From assembly GCF_041504345.1 (NCBI RefSeq), contig NZ_CP167895.1:1550001-1614000 (forward strand): a stretch of 64,000 nucleotides of DNA, in the 5' to 3' direction. The DNA is from Vibrio sp. BS-M-Sm-2. GTDB taxonomy: Bacteria > Pseudomonadota > Gammaproteobacteria > Enterobacterales > Vibrionaceae. Position 1 is the first letter of the stretch. Every line of letters begins with the position of its first letter. A model generated the notes under the pieces. It searched no databases. It saw nothing but the letters and a program-made list of their open reading frames with translations, and was not told the origin of the DNA. A program made the position numbers and the translations under genes. Positions 52,354 through 61,028 of the stretch are shown piece by piece.

Positions 52354-55300
52354 CGCTCAATAGATCTTCTTGAGTGAACAGGATGCTGCCATCCTCTTCG
52401 ATGTGGTACATGCCTGGGGCAACAATTGGAATATCATTCACCGGATTAACGGTCAATGTCATGTCATTGGCGGTACTTAGCTCACCATCACTCACTTCAT
52501 AGGTGAATGCGATATCACCATTGAAGTTTTCCGAAGGTGTCACTGTGTAAGTACCATCGCCATTGTCTACGATACTTGCATTCGGATCGTTGGTTTCTAG
52601 CGCGCTCGCAAACAGCTCATCACCATCTTGATCACTCGCGTTCTCCAGCAACATCGCTTGTGTAACGAGAATTGAACCATCTTCGTCGACATCCGCAACC
52701 ATTGGCGTTGCTTCTGGAGCATCATTAACGAACTCAACTTTTAGGTCGATGTTTGCAGCCACGACATCGGTGCCGTCGCTGACATCAAATGCCAAATCAA
52801 CATTCCCGAAGAAGCCCTGTTCTGGCGTTAGTGTGTATGTGCCATCACCGTTGTCCGTGACTTCTACCGTGTCGCTCGCGCTCGTCACATTCACAACTGA
52901 CAGTTCATCACCTTCAACGTCTGTCGCTTGTGCTAATAGTTCAGCTTCGGTAATGGTAATGGCTTGACCGTCTTCCGTAGTGAAAGACATGTCCGGCACA
53001 TCTGGCGCATCGTTGATTGGATTTACGGTTAGGTTAAGGTCAGCGGCGACTGTCTCAATCGCATCTGTTACATCGTAAGTAAACTCAATCTCACCAAAGA
53101 AGTCTGCACTTGGTGTGATAGTGAAACTACCGTCTGAGTTTTCTACGATAACCGCATTTGGATCGTTAGTAGCTAAGTTAACCGCTTCAAGGTTGTCGCT
53201 ATCGACATCCGTTGCGTTCGCTAACAAGTCCTCTTGAGTAATAGTGATTGAGCCATCTTCATCAACCGCCGCTTCAATTAGACCGCTCACTTCAGGGCCT
53301 TCGTTGACAATCTCAACGTCAACTCTTGCAGTGCTTGGTGCGCTTGCTTGACCATCACTGATATCGAAGGTCAAGTTCACTTCACCATAGAAGTTCTCAG
53401 CAGGTTCAAAGGTAAAGGTATTGTCGCCATTGTCTGTTAGCGTACCTTGCGTTTGGTCTGCAAGTAGCAGGTTTTCGACATGGAGAATGTCACCATCAAC
53501 ATCCGTAGCGCCAGATAGAAGGTCTTTCGCTTCAATGACAATAGAGCCATTTTCTAGCATTTGGGTGTGTAGCGGCTCACCTGGAACTGGAACATCGTTA
53601 ACAGGCACAACCGTTAGGTCTAGATGCGTTGCCACTTCATCGGTACCATCGAACACCTTGTAGTCGATGTCGATTTCACCGTTGAAGTTCTCATTCGGCA
53701 TGAAGGTAAACGTACCATCGCCGTTATCAACTAGCTCACCGTCATCACCACCGTAAGTGATGTCAGAAATCGACAACGCATCGCCTTCTACATCCGTGGT
53801 GTTCGCCAACAAGTCATCAGCGCTGAACGTGATACCTTGATCTTCGTCTGTCGATAAAACAATTGGGCCAGAAACGATTGGCGCATCATTTACTGATTCG
53901 AAGTTGATGTTCATGATGTTGCTGTCTGTCAGCTCACCATCACTGACTTGATAACCCAGCTCAATTTCACCATAGAAGTTTTCATCCGGTGTTACGGTCC
54001 AAGTACCATCGCCATTATCAGTTAGCGTTGCATGCTCTGAGTTTTCACCCACCAGCTCTAAGTTCTGAATATCAAGGTCATCACCATCGATATCTGATGC
54101 TTGAGCGAGTAACTGTTCTTCAGTTATTACAACAGAAGCAAACTGAGCAGAACCTTCCGTATCGATAGTGATATTAGGAAGATCAGCCGTTAGCTCGATT
54201 TCGTTGTCACCCGCATGGATGTTCAACTCAACCGTTTCAGTGATTTCTGAACCGTCTACACCAATCGATGTAAACACGGCTTCATCATGAAAAGTTTGTG
54301 ACACTGTCATGTTTTGAACGACGTAAGTACCATTACCTTGCACGGTACCAAGTTCAAAGTAAGACACCGGCTCATTTACCGTAAGCGTATAGTCGGTCTC
54401 GAAAGTACCACGGTCTTCTTTGTGGTAAGTCATCGAGTCAATTAGGTCGCCATCCTCATTGAACGCTTTGATTTCTACTTCTGTAAAGTGACGAGACTCT
54501 TCCATGAACCAGCCACCCAAACCATCTAGGTGGAAGCTGATTTCGTTGATGTCTTGGCCTTCAACAGAAATAGTCAGTTTCTCATCACCACTCAGACCTT
54601 GGCGGTCGGTGTCACCGATACCATGACCAATATGAGTATTACCATTCCATGCACCCAGCGGATCATCGTTACTTTGAACCGTAACCGTTAAGTCACCATC
54701 CGAGAACTCACGAGTATATGGGTCAACTTCCGTTCCCCAGTCATCCACGCTCGCATTATCATCGAAGGTACCAATTTGTGTTGTATGAGTACCGTTTGCT
54801 AGAGCATCTTCACTTGGCACGAAACGTACTTCCGTGTCAGCCGGTACTTCTTGACCAACTTCCAGTACTACCCACTCATTATCAAGATTAGCTTCGATGA
54901 TGCCGTTTTCCGGTGCTTGATCTAGACGTAATGCAGGCTCTTCACGAAGCGTTACACCAACTGTTTGGTCTTCTTGTGCTTGGATGAAGATCTCTTCACC
55001 CGCTTCTGGCACGTCATTGACAGGATTAACGGTTAAATCCAGTGTGGTCAGAACTTCATTTTCACCATCGCTGATGCTGTATGTGAAATCTAACTCGCCA
55101 TTGAAGTTCTCGGTGTGCGTAATAGTGAAAGAACCATCGTCATTTGCAACGATAGTCGCATCAGGATCATTGGTTTGCAGGTTAGACGCCGTTAACTCAT
55201 CACCCTCAACGTCAGTAGCATTCGCAAGCAGCTGCTCTTGAGTAATAGTGATTGAATTATCTTCGTCGACTTCAGCTTCAATACCGGACGTTTCAGGGCC

Positions 55301-58300
55301 GTCATTCACAGCGATAACATCAATGCCTGCTGTCGTAGTAGCAGTAGCGCCATCTTCGTCAACGACAACAACATCAAGTGAGATATCACCGTCGAAGTTT
55401 TCGTTTGGCGTAAAGGTAAATGTGCCATTACCGTTATCAACGAATGAGCCATCATCACCGTCATAACTCACACTTGATAGTGAAACATCGCCTTCAACAT
55501 CGGAAGAATTCGCCAGTAGCTGTTCAGCACTGATAGTGATTTGACCATCTTCTTGAACGGTGTAAGCCGTCGAGCCCGCTACAGGAGGATCGTTCTCCGG
55601 CGTTACACTTACATCAATAACAGCAGTCGTCGAGCCGGTGCCATCAGAAACATCGAATGAGAATTGAACATCACCATTGAAGTTCTCGTTTGGTGCAAAG
55701 CTATAAGTACCGTCACCATTGTCACTCAGAATACCATCTGCACCTGTGTAAAGGACATTTTCAATCGACAGCTCATCACCATCAATATCCGATGCGCCAG
55801 CAAGTAGGTCTTCGTCCGTAAACAGTAATGTGCCATCTTCTTCAATGGTGAACTGTTGATCTTGCGCTTGTGGCAAGTCATTAAGTGGATTAACTGTGAT
55901 ATCGAGACCAACTTGAACCTCACCACCATCGTTGTCGATGATATCGAAACTCAGGTCGAGGTCGCCGTTGTAATCAGCGTCTGGTGTAATGGTGTAGCTA
56001 CCATCCTCGTTTTGTTGGATGGTCGCGTTTTCATCAGTCGATAGATTGATCGCTTCTAGATTATCGCTATCGATGTCTCCCGCTCGTGCTAACAATTGAT
56101 CTTGTGTCAACGTAATTGAGCTATCTTCGTTAATCGTGTAAGCCAAATCGCCCGATACTGGTGCATCATTAATTGGCAATACATCAACGTTAATCTGTGT
56201 TTCAACTGTTGCGCCATCTTCATCTTGAATGGTCACACCCAGTTGAACCTGACCATTGAAGTTTTCGTTTGGTGCGAAGCTACAGGTGCCATCACCATTC
56301 ACGGTGAAGATACCGTCCGACCCGTCGTAATTGATGCCAACAAGTTCCACGTCACCTTCGACATCTGAAGCATTCACAAGAATCTGAGATTCACTGAACG
56401 TTAGAACAGAATCTTCATCGATGGTGTATGACGTAGGCCCAGCAACAGGTGGATCGTTCACTTCAAGTACGGTAATGCCTGCTGTCGTCTCATCAATAGC
56501 GCCTTCTTCGTCTGCAACGATGACATCAAGACTTATATCGCCACTGAAGTTTTCGTTAGGAAGGAAGGTATAGCTGCCATCGCCGTTATCTTGGAACACA
56601 CCATCTGTGCCACTGTAAGTGACAGTATCAACCGACACGGCACCTTCCACATCCAAAGAGTTTGCTAACAATTGCTCATCAGAAATAGTGATCGCATTGT
56701 CTTCATTAACCATGTACGAGGTTGAACCAGCGACAGGCGGATCATTTTCAGGAGTGACACTGACATCGATATTTGCGCTAACGGTTTCGGTGCCATCAGA
56801 CACATCGAAACTGAAGTTCACATCGCCATTGAAGTTGTCATTTGGCGCAAAGGTATAAGTACCATCACCGTGGTCAGTTAGAACACCATCACCACCAGTG
56901 TAACTAATTCCCTCAACCGTAAGGTCATCACCATCTACATCAGTTGCGCCTGACAGTAAGTCTGCATCTGTGAATTGCAGGGTACCGTCTTCTTCAATAC
57001 TAAATTGTTGATCTTGAGGAACCGGTAGATCGTTAACTGGATTAACAGTCAGATCCGCTGTGGCTTGAACGGTATCTGTGCCATCAGTGATATTAAATTG
57101 AATATCAATATCACCGTTAAAATTCGCCTCAGGAACAATAGTGAAGCTGCCATCATCATTGGCCGTTACCGTTGCGTTACCATCGACAGTTAAGTCACTC
57201 GCGGTTAGGTCATCTCCTTCCACATCCGATGCTTGAGACAACAACTGATCTTGGCTCAATGTAATTGAACCATCTTCGTTTACGTTGTATGCCAAATCAC
57301 CCGATACTGGTACATCGTTGATTGGCAATACGTCAACATTGATGACGGTTTCAATTTCTGCACCGTCTTCATCACGAATAGTTACATCAAGCTGAACTTG
57401 GCCATTAAAGTTCTCATTCGGAGCGAAGCTGCAAGTGCCATCACCATTTACTGAGAAGATGCCATCGGGGCCGTCATAGCTAATGCCGACAAGCTCAACA
57501 TCTCCTTCGACATCAGAAGCATTAAGCAGTACTTGTGACTCACTGAATGTAAGTACAGAGTCTTCATCAATGGTGTAAGACGTTGGGCCTGCAACCGGCG
57601 GATCGTTCACTTCAAGAACATTGATACCCGCGGTCGTCGCGTCAGTCGCACCATCTTCATCAGCAACAACCACATCCAGTGCAATTTCACCGCTGAAGTT
57701 CTCGTTTGGCGAGAAGGTGTAAGTGCCGTTACCATTGATTTCCAGGACACCGTCACTACCAGAGTAAGTTACGCTGTCTATCGATACATCACCTTCAATA
57801 TCTGAAGATGTTGCCAATAGTTGTGCATCAGAAATGGTAATCGAATTGTCTTCATTAACAGTGTAAGACGTAGAGCCAGCAACTGGCGGATCGTTCTCTG
57901 GAGTCACGCTAACATCAATGTTTGCAGACACCGTGTCGGTGCCGTCTGACACGTTGAAGCCGAAGTTTACATCGCCATTGAAGTTCTCGTTTGGAGCGAA
58001 AGTGTACGTACCATTACCGTTGTCGGTAAGAATACCGTCGCCACCATCGTAGGTCACACCTTCAACCGTTAGGTTGTCACCTTCAATGTCTGTAGCGCCT
58101 GTTAACAGGTCAGCGTCGGTAAAGACAAGCGTTCCGTCTTCCTCGATTTCAAACGTTTTATCTTCAGGAACCGGCGCGTCATTAATCGGACGTACCGTTA
58201 AATCAATTGCGCTGCTAATCGTTTCTTGGCCGTCACTGATGTCAAAAGTAAGGTCAAGTTCACCATTAAAGTCAGCTGAAGGAACAACGGTGAAAGTACC

Positions 58301-59125
58301 ATCACCATTGTCTTGAACTGTTGCATCAGCACCAACTTGAACGTTCGAAGCAACAAGCTCGTCCCCATCTACATCACTTGCGTATTCGAGTAATTGTTCT
58401 TGAGTGAATGTTATGGAACCGTCTTCATCCATGATGTAAGCCAGATCTTGTTCTGCTTCTGGCGCATCATTTTCACTTTCTACTTGGATTTTGAACGTTT
58501 CGCTTACTGTTTCGGAATCAAAGTCATCTTCTACTTCACTGATTGTCTCTTCATCTGAAGCTTGAACATCAACGGCAAATGTCTCTTCGACTGTCTGTGA
58601 ATCGAGGTCGTCACCGACTTGTTGCTCACCCGATTCAGAAGATGTAGAACTCGGCGCTGCAGAGGTTCGTGCAGCTTGACCTTGTTCTTCATTACCTTCA
58701 GCGTCTGATCCACCTGTCGCAGACTCTGCGTTATCACCACCTACAGCTTGTGCGCCCGCTCCAGCTGCGCCACCACTACCAGCAGCATTATCCGAACCAG
58801 CTTCCGAAGCCGCACCACCGACTACATTGGATTGAGCTGCGTCTGAATTTCCATCGCTTTCTGGCGTCTCATCTTGAACAGCCGCACCAGAAGCCGACGC
58901 ATCTTCAGCATTACCTGCGCCACTCGGATTGTCTTCTAAAGCCTGATTAACCTCGTCGGCCGCATCCGTGTTTTCAGCACCCGTCGCTATTGTCGACGCA
59001 ATCGTATTTTGTTGATTTTGTTGATTCTGCTGTTGGGAGGGTGTACCCGCGTCGTTCGTGTCCGTTTGTTCTACCGCGTCATTTAGATCTTCGTTTTGGT
59101 TGTTTTGGTTATTTTCGCCTGCCAT
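52244..59125 (-). CDS. Giant tandem-95/cadherin-like adhesin, N-terminal part before a frameshift
   Basis: N-terminal 2,293 residues of the adhesin. ATG 59125 has GGAGG five bases upstream. Residues 1-220 are acidic, low-complexity Gln/Asn/Ala/Gly/Ser-rich sequence with no signal peptide, as expected for type I secretion. From about residue 225 follow some 19 cadherin-like modules of about 95 residues, each with an ED(G/N)-type start, an LLxxAxDxxGD loop and an (N/D)GTxxFxPxxxFNG block with Asp/Asn ligands for Ca2+. A distinct domain of about 280 residues interrupts them (54.15-55.0 kb). The frame ends at TGA 52244-52246 in the middle of a module (DNGNGTFSFCS), one base out of register with the downstream frame. 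Confidence 0.88.
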   Translation of the reverse strand: MAGENNQNNQNEDLNDAVEQTDTNDAGTPSQQQNQQNQQNTIASTIATGAENTDAADEVNQALEDNPSGAGNAEDASASGAAVQDETPESDGNSDAAQSNVVGGAASEAGSDNAAGSGGAAGAGAQAVGGDNAESATGGSDAEGNEEQGQAARTSAAPSSTSSESGEQQVGDDLDSQTVEETFAVDVQASDEETISEVEDDFDSETVSETFKIQVESENDAPEAEQDLAYIMDEDGSITFTQEQLLEYASDVDGDELVASNVQVGADATVQDNGDGTFTVVPSADFNGELDLTFDISDGQETISSAIDLTVRPINDAPVPEDKTFEIEEDGTLVFTDADLLTGATDIEGDNLTVEGVTYDGGDGILTDNGNGTYTFAPNENFNGDVNFGFNVSDGTDTVSANIDVSVTPENDPPVAGSTSYTVNEDNSITISDAQLLATSSDIEGDVSIDSVTYSGSDGVLEINGNGTYTFSPNENFSGEIALDVVVADEDGATDATTAGINVLEVNDPPVAGPTSYTIDEDSVLTFSESQVLLNASDVEGDVELVGISYDGPDGIFSVNGDGTCSFAPNENFNGQVQLDVTIRDEDGAEIETVINVDVLPINDVPVSGDLAYNVNEDGSITLSQDQLLSQASDVEGDDLTASDLTVDGNATVTANDDGSFTIVPEANFNGDIDIQFNITDGTDTVQATADLTVNPVNDLPVPQDQQFSIEEDGTLQFTDADLLSGATDVDGDDLTVEGISYTGGDGVLTDHGDGTYTFAPNDNFNGDVNFSFDVSDGTETVSANIDVSVTPENDPPVAGSTSYMVNEDNAITISDEQLLANSLDVEGAVSVDTVTYSGTDGVFQDNGDGSYTFLPNENFSGDISLDVIVADEEGAIDETTAGITVLEVNDPPVAGPTSYTIDEDSVLTFSESQILVNASDVEGDVELVGINYDGSDGIFTVNGDGTCSFAPNENFNGQVQLGVTIQDEDGATVETQINVDVLPINDAPVSGDLAYTINEDSSITLTQDQLLARAGDIDSDNLEAINLSTDENATIQQNEDGSYTITPDADYNGDLDLSFDIIDNDGGEVQVGLDITVNPLNDLPQAQDQQFTIEEDGTLLFTDEDLLAGASDIDGDELSIENVLYTGADGILSDNGDGTYSFAPNENFNGDVQFSFDVSDGTGSTTAVIDVSVTPENDPPVAGSTAYTVQEDGQITISAEQLLANSSDVEGDVSLSSVSYDGDDGSFVDNGNGTFTFTPNENFDGDISLDVVVVDEDGATATTTAGIDVIAVNDGPETSGIEAEVDEDNSITITQEQLLANATDVEGDELTASNLQTNDPDATIVANDDGSFTITHTENFNGELDFTYSISDGENEVLTTLDLTVNPVNDVPEAGEEIFIQAQEDQTVGVTLREEPALRLDQAPENGIIEANLDNEWVVLEVGQEVPADTEVRFVPSEDALANGTHTTQIGTFDDNASVDDWGTEVDPYTREFSDGDLTVTVQSNDDPLGAWNGNTHIGHGIGDTDRQGLSGDEKLTISVEGQDINEISFHLDGLGGWFMEESRHFTEVEIKAFNEDGDLIDSMTYHKEDRGTFETDYTLTVNEPVSYFELGTVQGNGTYVVQNMTVSQTFHDEAVFTSIGVDGSEITETVELNIHAGDNEIELTADLPNITIDTEGSAQFASVVITEEQLLAQASDIDGDDLDIQNLELVGENSEHATLTDNGDGTWTVTPDENFYGEIELGYQVSDGELTDSNIMNINFESVNDAPIVSGPIVLSTDEDQGITFSADDLLANTTDVEGDALSISDITYGGDDGELVDNGDGTFTFMPNENFNGEIDIDYKVFDGTDEVATHLDLTVVPVNDVPVPGEPLHTQMLENGSIVIEAKDLLSGATDVDGDILHVENLLLADQTQGTLTDNGDNTFTFEPAENFYGEVNLTFDISDGQASAPSTARVDVEIVNEGPEVSGLIEAAVDEDGSITITQEDLLANATDVDSDNLEAVNLATNDPNAVIVENSDGSFTITPSADFFGEIEFTYDVTDAIETVAADLNLTVNPINDAPDVPDMSFTTEDGQAITITEAELLAQATDVEGDELSVVNVTSASDTVEVTDNGDGTYTLTPEQGFFGNVDLAFDVSDGTDVVAANIDLKVEFVNDAPEATPMVADVDEDGSILVTQAMLLENASDQDGDELFASALETNDPNASIVDNGDGTYTVTPSENFNGDIAFTYEVSDGELSTANDMTLTVNPVNDIPIVAPGMYHIEEDGSILFTQEDLLSGAIDIDGDDLSVTSINYSGDEGTVTDNGNGTFSFCS
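54150..55010 (-). other. Non-repeat domain inside the adhesin N-terminal part
   Basis: About 280 residues that break the module pattern. Contains GAWNGNTHIGHGIGDTDRQG, a WFMEESRHFTEVEIKAF stretch and TYVVQNMTVSQTFHDE. It looks like a beta-sandwich, perhaps a ligand- or sugar-binding domain, but I cannot name a family. Confidence 0.5.
55850..58180 (-). repeat. Two tandem copies of a four-module (about 1.16 kb) super-repeat
   Basis: Four successive module types recur in the same order: EEDGTLxFTDADLL, (V)NEDNxITIS, IDEDSVLTFSES and NEDGSITLSQDQLL. Copy 1 spans about 58180-57015 and copy 2 about 57015-55855. A third copy lies in the C-terminal part at about 50865-49700. Within every copy the third module carries a Cys in GDGTCSFAPNENFNG. 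Confidence 0.65.
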
Positions 59126-59312
59126 TACAGCCTCCGTTGCTACTAGCTAACTGATCGTATTTAGAAGCATTAAAGGACACCATTTTGAAAAACCAAATTT
59201 TTATACAACATTTTTCATATTTTCTTTTTAAAGAGAAAGAATCAAAAAAATTTGAAAACTGCCTTTAAACATCCTTAGTTATTGTGATTAAAGCAATTAA
59301 GGCAGTGGAGCA
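59126..59312. promoter_or_regulatory. Divergent promoter region of the adhesin and its secretion operon
   Basis: AT-rich 187-bp gap between the leftward adhesin (start 59125) and rightward operon (start 59313). It must carry both promoters. No convincing palindrome was found. Confidence 0.5.
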
Positions 59313-59672
59313 ATGATAGACATGACGAATTTGTTGCGCTCAGTCGACGACAACCACAAAGGGCTGCAATTGCTATTAGGCGACTTTTACAATGACTTTT
59401 CTGATGCAGCCCTAAATATAGAAGAGCTTCATAAAGGTAATCGTTTTGATGAACTCAACAACTACTCTAAAAAATTGAAAACCATCTTAACTTTGTTATG
59501 CGACCAAGACCTGCCGCCCAAAATGGCCAAGTTAGAACATTTGAGTAAACACGAATTCCCTGCGCCGGAAGCGCTTTTAGAGGATGTAAAAACTGAACTA
59601 CAAAACGTCAATCGACAAATCAATCACTTGCTGGATATTAAGGAAGTGGTCGATGACAAGTCATCGAGGTAG
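59313..59672 (+). CDS. Degenerate Hpt-like protein at the head of the type I secretion operon
   Basis: A 119-residue helical protein. Its layout matches an Hpt four-helix bundle: LLGDFYNDFSDAALNIEELHKGNRFDELNNYSKKLKTILTLL, where active Hpt proteins have AHxLKG. Here the histidine position is Lys53 (KKLKT), so it cannot carry a phosphate in the usual way. In the intact Hpt at 40377 the same residue number is His53. ATG 59313 has GTGGAG upstream. It is 3 bp before the HlyD gene and divergent from the giant adhesin. It may dock with a receiver domain or regulate secretion by binding. Confidence 0.7.
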   Translation: MIDMTNLLRSVDDNHKGLQLLLGDFYNDFSDAALNIEELHKGNRFDELNNYSKKLKTILTLLCDQDLPPKMAKLEHLSKHEFPAPEALLEDVKTELQNVNRQINHLLDIKEVVDDKSSR

Positions 59673-59675
59673 GTC

Positions 59676-61025
59676 ATGAGTAATAACCAAATAGAGCACC
59701 ACCTCAGAAAAGCACTCGTTTCTAATAACGAAGCGTCTAAGGTGACAGCAGATGACACCATCGTACTTGCGAGTGCCATGACCAGCGTTCATAAAACCTT
59801 GCTCATCATATTCCTACTCGCTTTGGTCGCTATCGCCGTGGCGTCACAGGCGCGTATCGACATTGTCGTTTCTGTGCGTGGAGAGCTGCTACTGGAATCT
59901 GACGTAGAGAAGGTTCAACACCTAGAAGGCGGCATATTAGAAGAGCTGTTAGTGAGAAAAGGAGAAGTTGTGTATGAAGGCCAGCCTATTGCTCGAATCC
60001 GTTCACTCGACCGTAACACCCAACTCGATACAGTGAATACCGAGATCATTCAGCTGGAACTCGATAAAATCCGTTATGAAAGCTTGCGTGACATGGTCGA
60101 ACCAAACTTTGCTTCTTACATCGAAAATTACCCAGAACAAGTTCAAGTCAACATGAATACGTGGCAGCAAGAGTTCTCGAAGAACCGCTCCAACGAAGAG
60201 CTGATCACTCACGATATTAAACACAAAAACTCTTTGATTGGATCAATGCTAAAGCGTCGTAAAAGCTCAGATAACCAACTATCGCTAATTCGCAAACAAC
60301 TCGACATCAAAAATACGCTTTATAAAGAAGAGATGGCGTCATATGTCGACGTTCTAAATATGAAAGTACAAGAATCCAATATGGTTCGTGAGATTGAAAA
60401 CCTTGATGAGTCGGTCATGAACGAACGTTTCCAACTCGACAAGCTCGAGAAACAACATCGAGATTTGGTTGAGAACCGTAACTCCGAGTACCAAGCACAA
60501 ATCATTCAAGCCAATAAAGATCTCAAACTGAAACGGATCCTTCAACCACAACATTCCGACAAGGTTGATCGCTTAATCGTCTACTCGCCAGTCGATGGTG
60601 TGGTCGACAAGTTACACTTCAACTTCCGCTCTGCGGTAATACCACCCGGCGAGAGTATCGCTGATATTGCACCAATCAATAACTCCCTACACGGTGAAGC
60701 GAAAATCCCGCGTAAAGACATGGGGTTTGTTGAAATTGGCCAAGCGGTAAAAGTAAAAATGGATACCTATAACTTCGCAAAATATGGATTTGTTGAGGGA
60801 ACCATCGCCTCAATCAGCCGTTCATCCTATGAAGAAGAAGATGCTGAATTCTATTTGGCAGAGATTGAGATTGATCGAAACTTTCTTGAACGAGGAGGCA
60901 CTCAATACAAGTTATCGCCTTATATGGAATTTACCGCAGATGTAAAAACAGGCTCGCGTCGCGTGATCGAATACGCAGCGAAACCTGTGATGTCTGCCAT
61001 CGAAGATGCATTCGATGAGAGGTAA
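59676..61025 (+). CDS. HlyD family type I secretion adaptor
   Basis: Membrane-fusion protein of a type I secretion system, 449 residues. Cytoplasmic tail 1-40, membrane helix 41-57 (TLLIIFLLALVAIAVAS), lipoyl-like half VQHLEGGILEELLVRKGEVV (80-99), a long coiled coil (about 120-310), the second half YSPVDGVVDKLHFNFRSAVIPPGESI and a C-terminal beta-barrel. This LapC/HlyD-like layout, the absence of a fused output domain and divergence from the giant adhesin gene make it the probable export adaptor for that adhesin. The ribosome site is GAGGTAGGTC. The stop is 3 bp before the kinase-like gene. Confidence 0.9.
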   Translation: MSNNQIEHHLRKALVSNNEASKVTADDTIVLASAMTSVHKTLLIIFLLALVAIAVASQARIDIVVSVRGELLLESDVEKVQHLEGGILEELLVRKGEVVYEGQPIARIRSLDRNTQLDTVNTEIIQLELDKIRYESLRDMVEPNFASYIENYPEQVQVNMNTWQQEFSKNRSNEELITHDIKHKNSLIGSMLKRRKSSDNQLSLIRKQLDIKNTLYKEEMASYVDVLNMKVQESNMVREIENLDESVMNERFQLDKLEKQHRDLVENRNSEYQAQIIQANKDLKLKRILQPQHSDKVDRLIVYSPVDGVVDKLHFNFRSAVIPPGESIADIAPINNSLHGEAKIPRKDMGFVEIGQAVKVKMDTYNFAKYGFVEGTIASISRSSYEEEDAEFYLAEIEIDRNFLERGGTQYKLSPYMEFTADVKTGSRRVIEYAAKPVMSAIEDAFDER

Positions 61026-61028
61026 TCA

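Noticed and set aside
43236-58950. Many plus-strand and alternate-frame open frames inside the adhesin gene
   Set aside because: They recur at the same phase in each repeat and are Ser/Pro/Val-rich antisense shadows of the cadherin-like modules.
42766-59125. CRISPR array or satellite DNA as explanation of the regular repeats
   Set aside because: The repeats are about 285 bp, protein-coding, divergent at nucleotide level and have no spacers.
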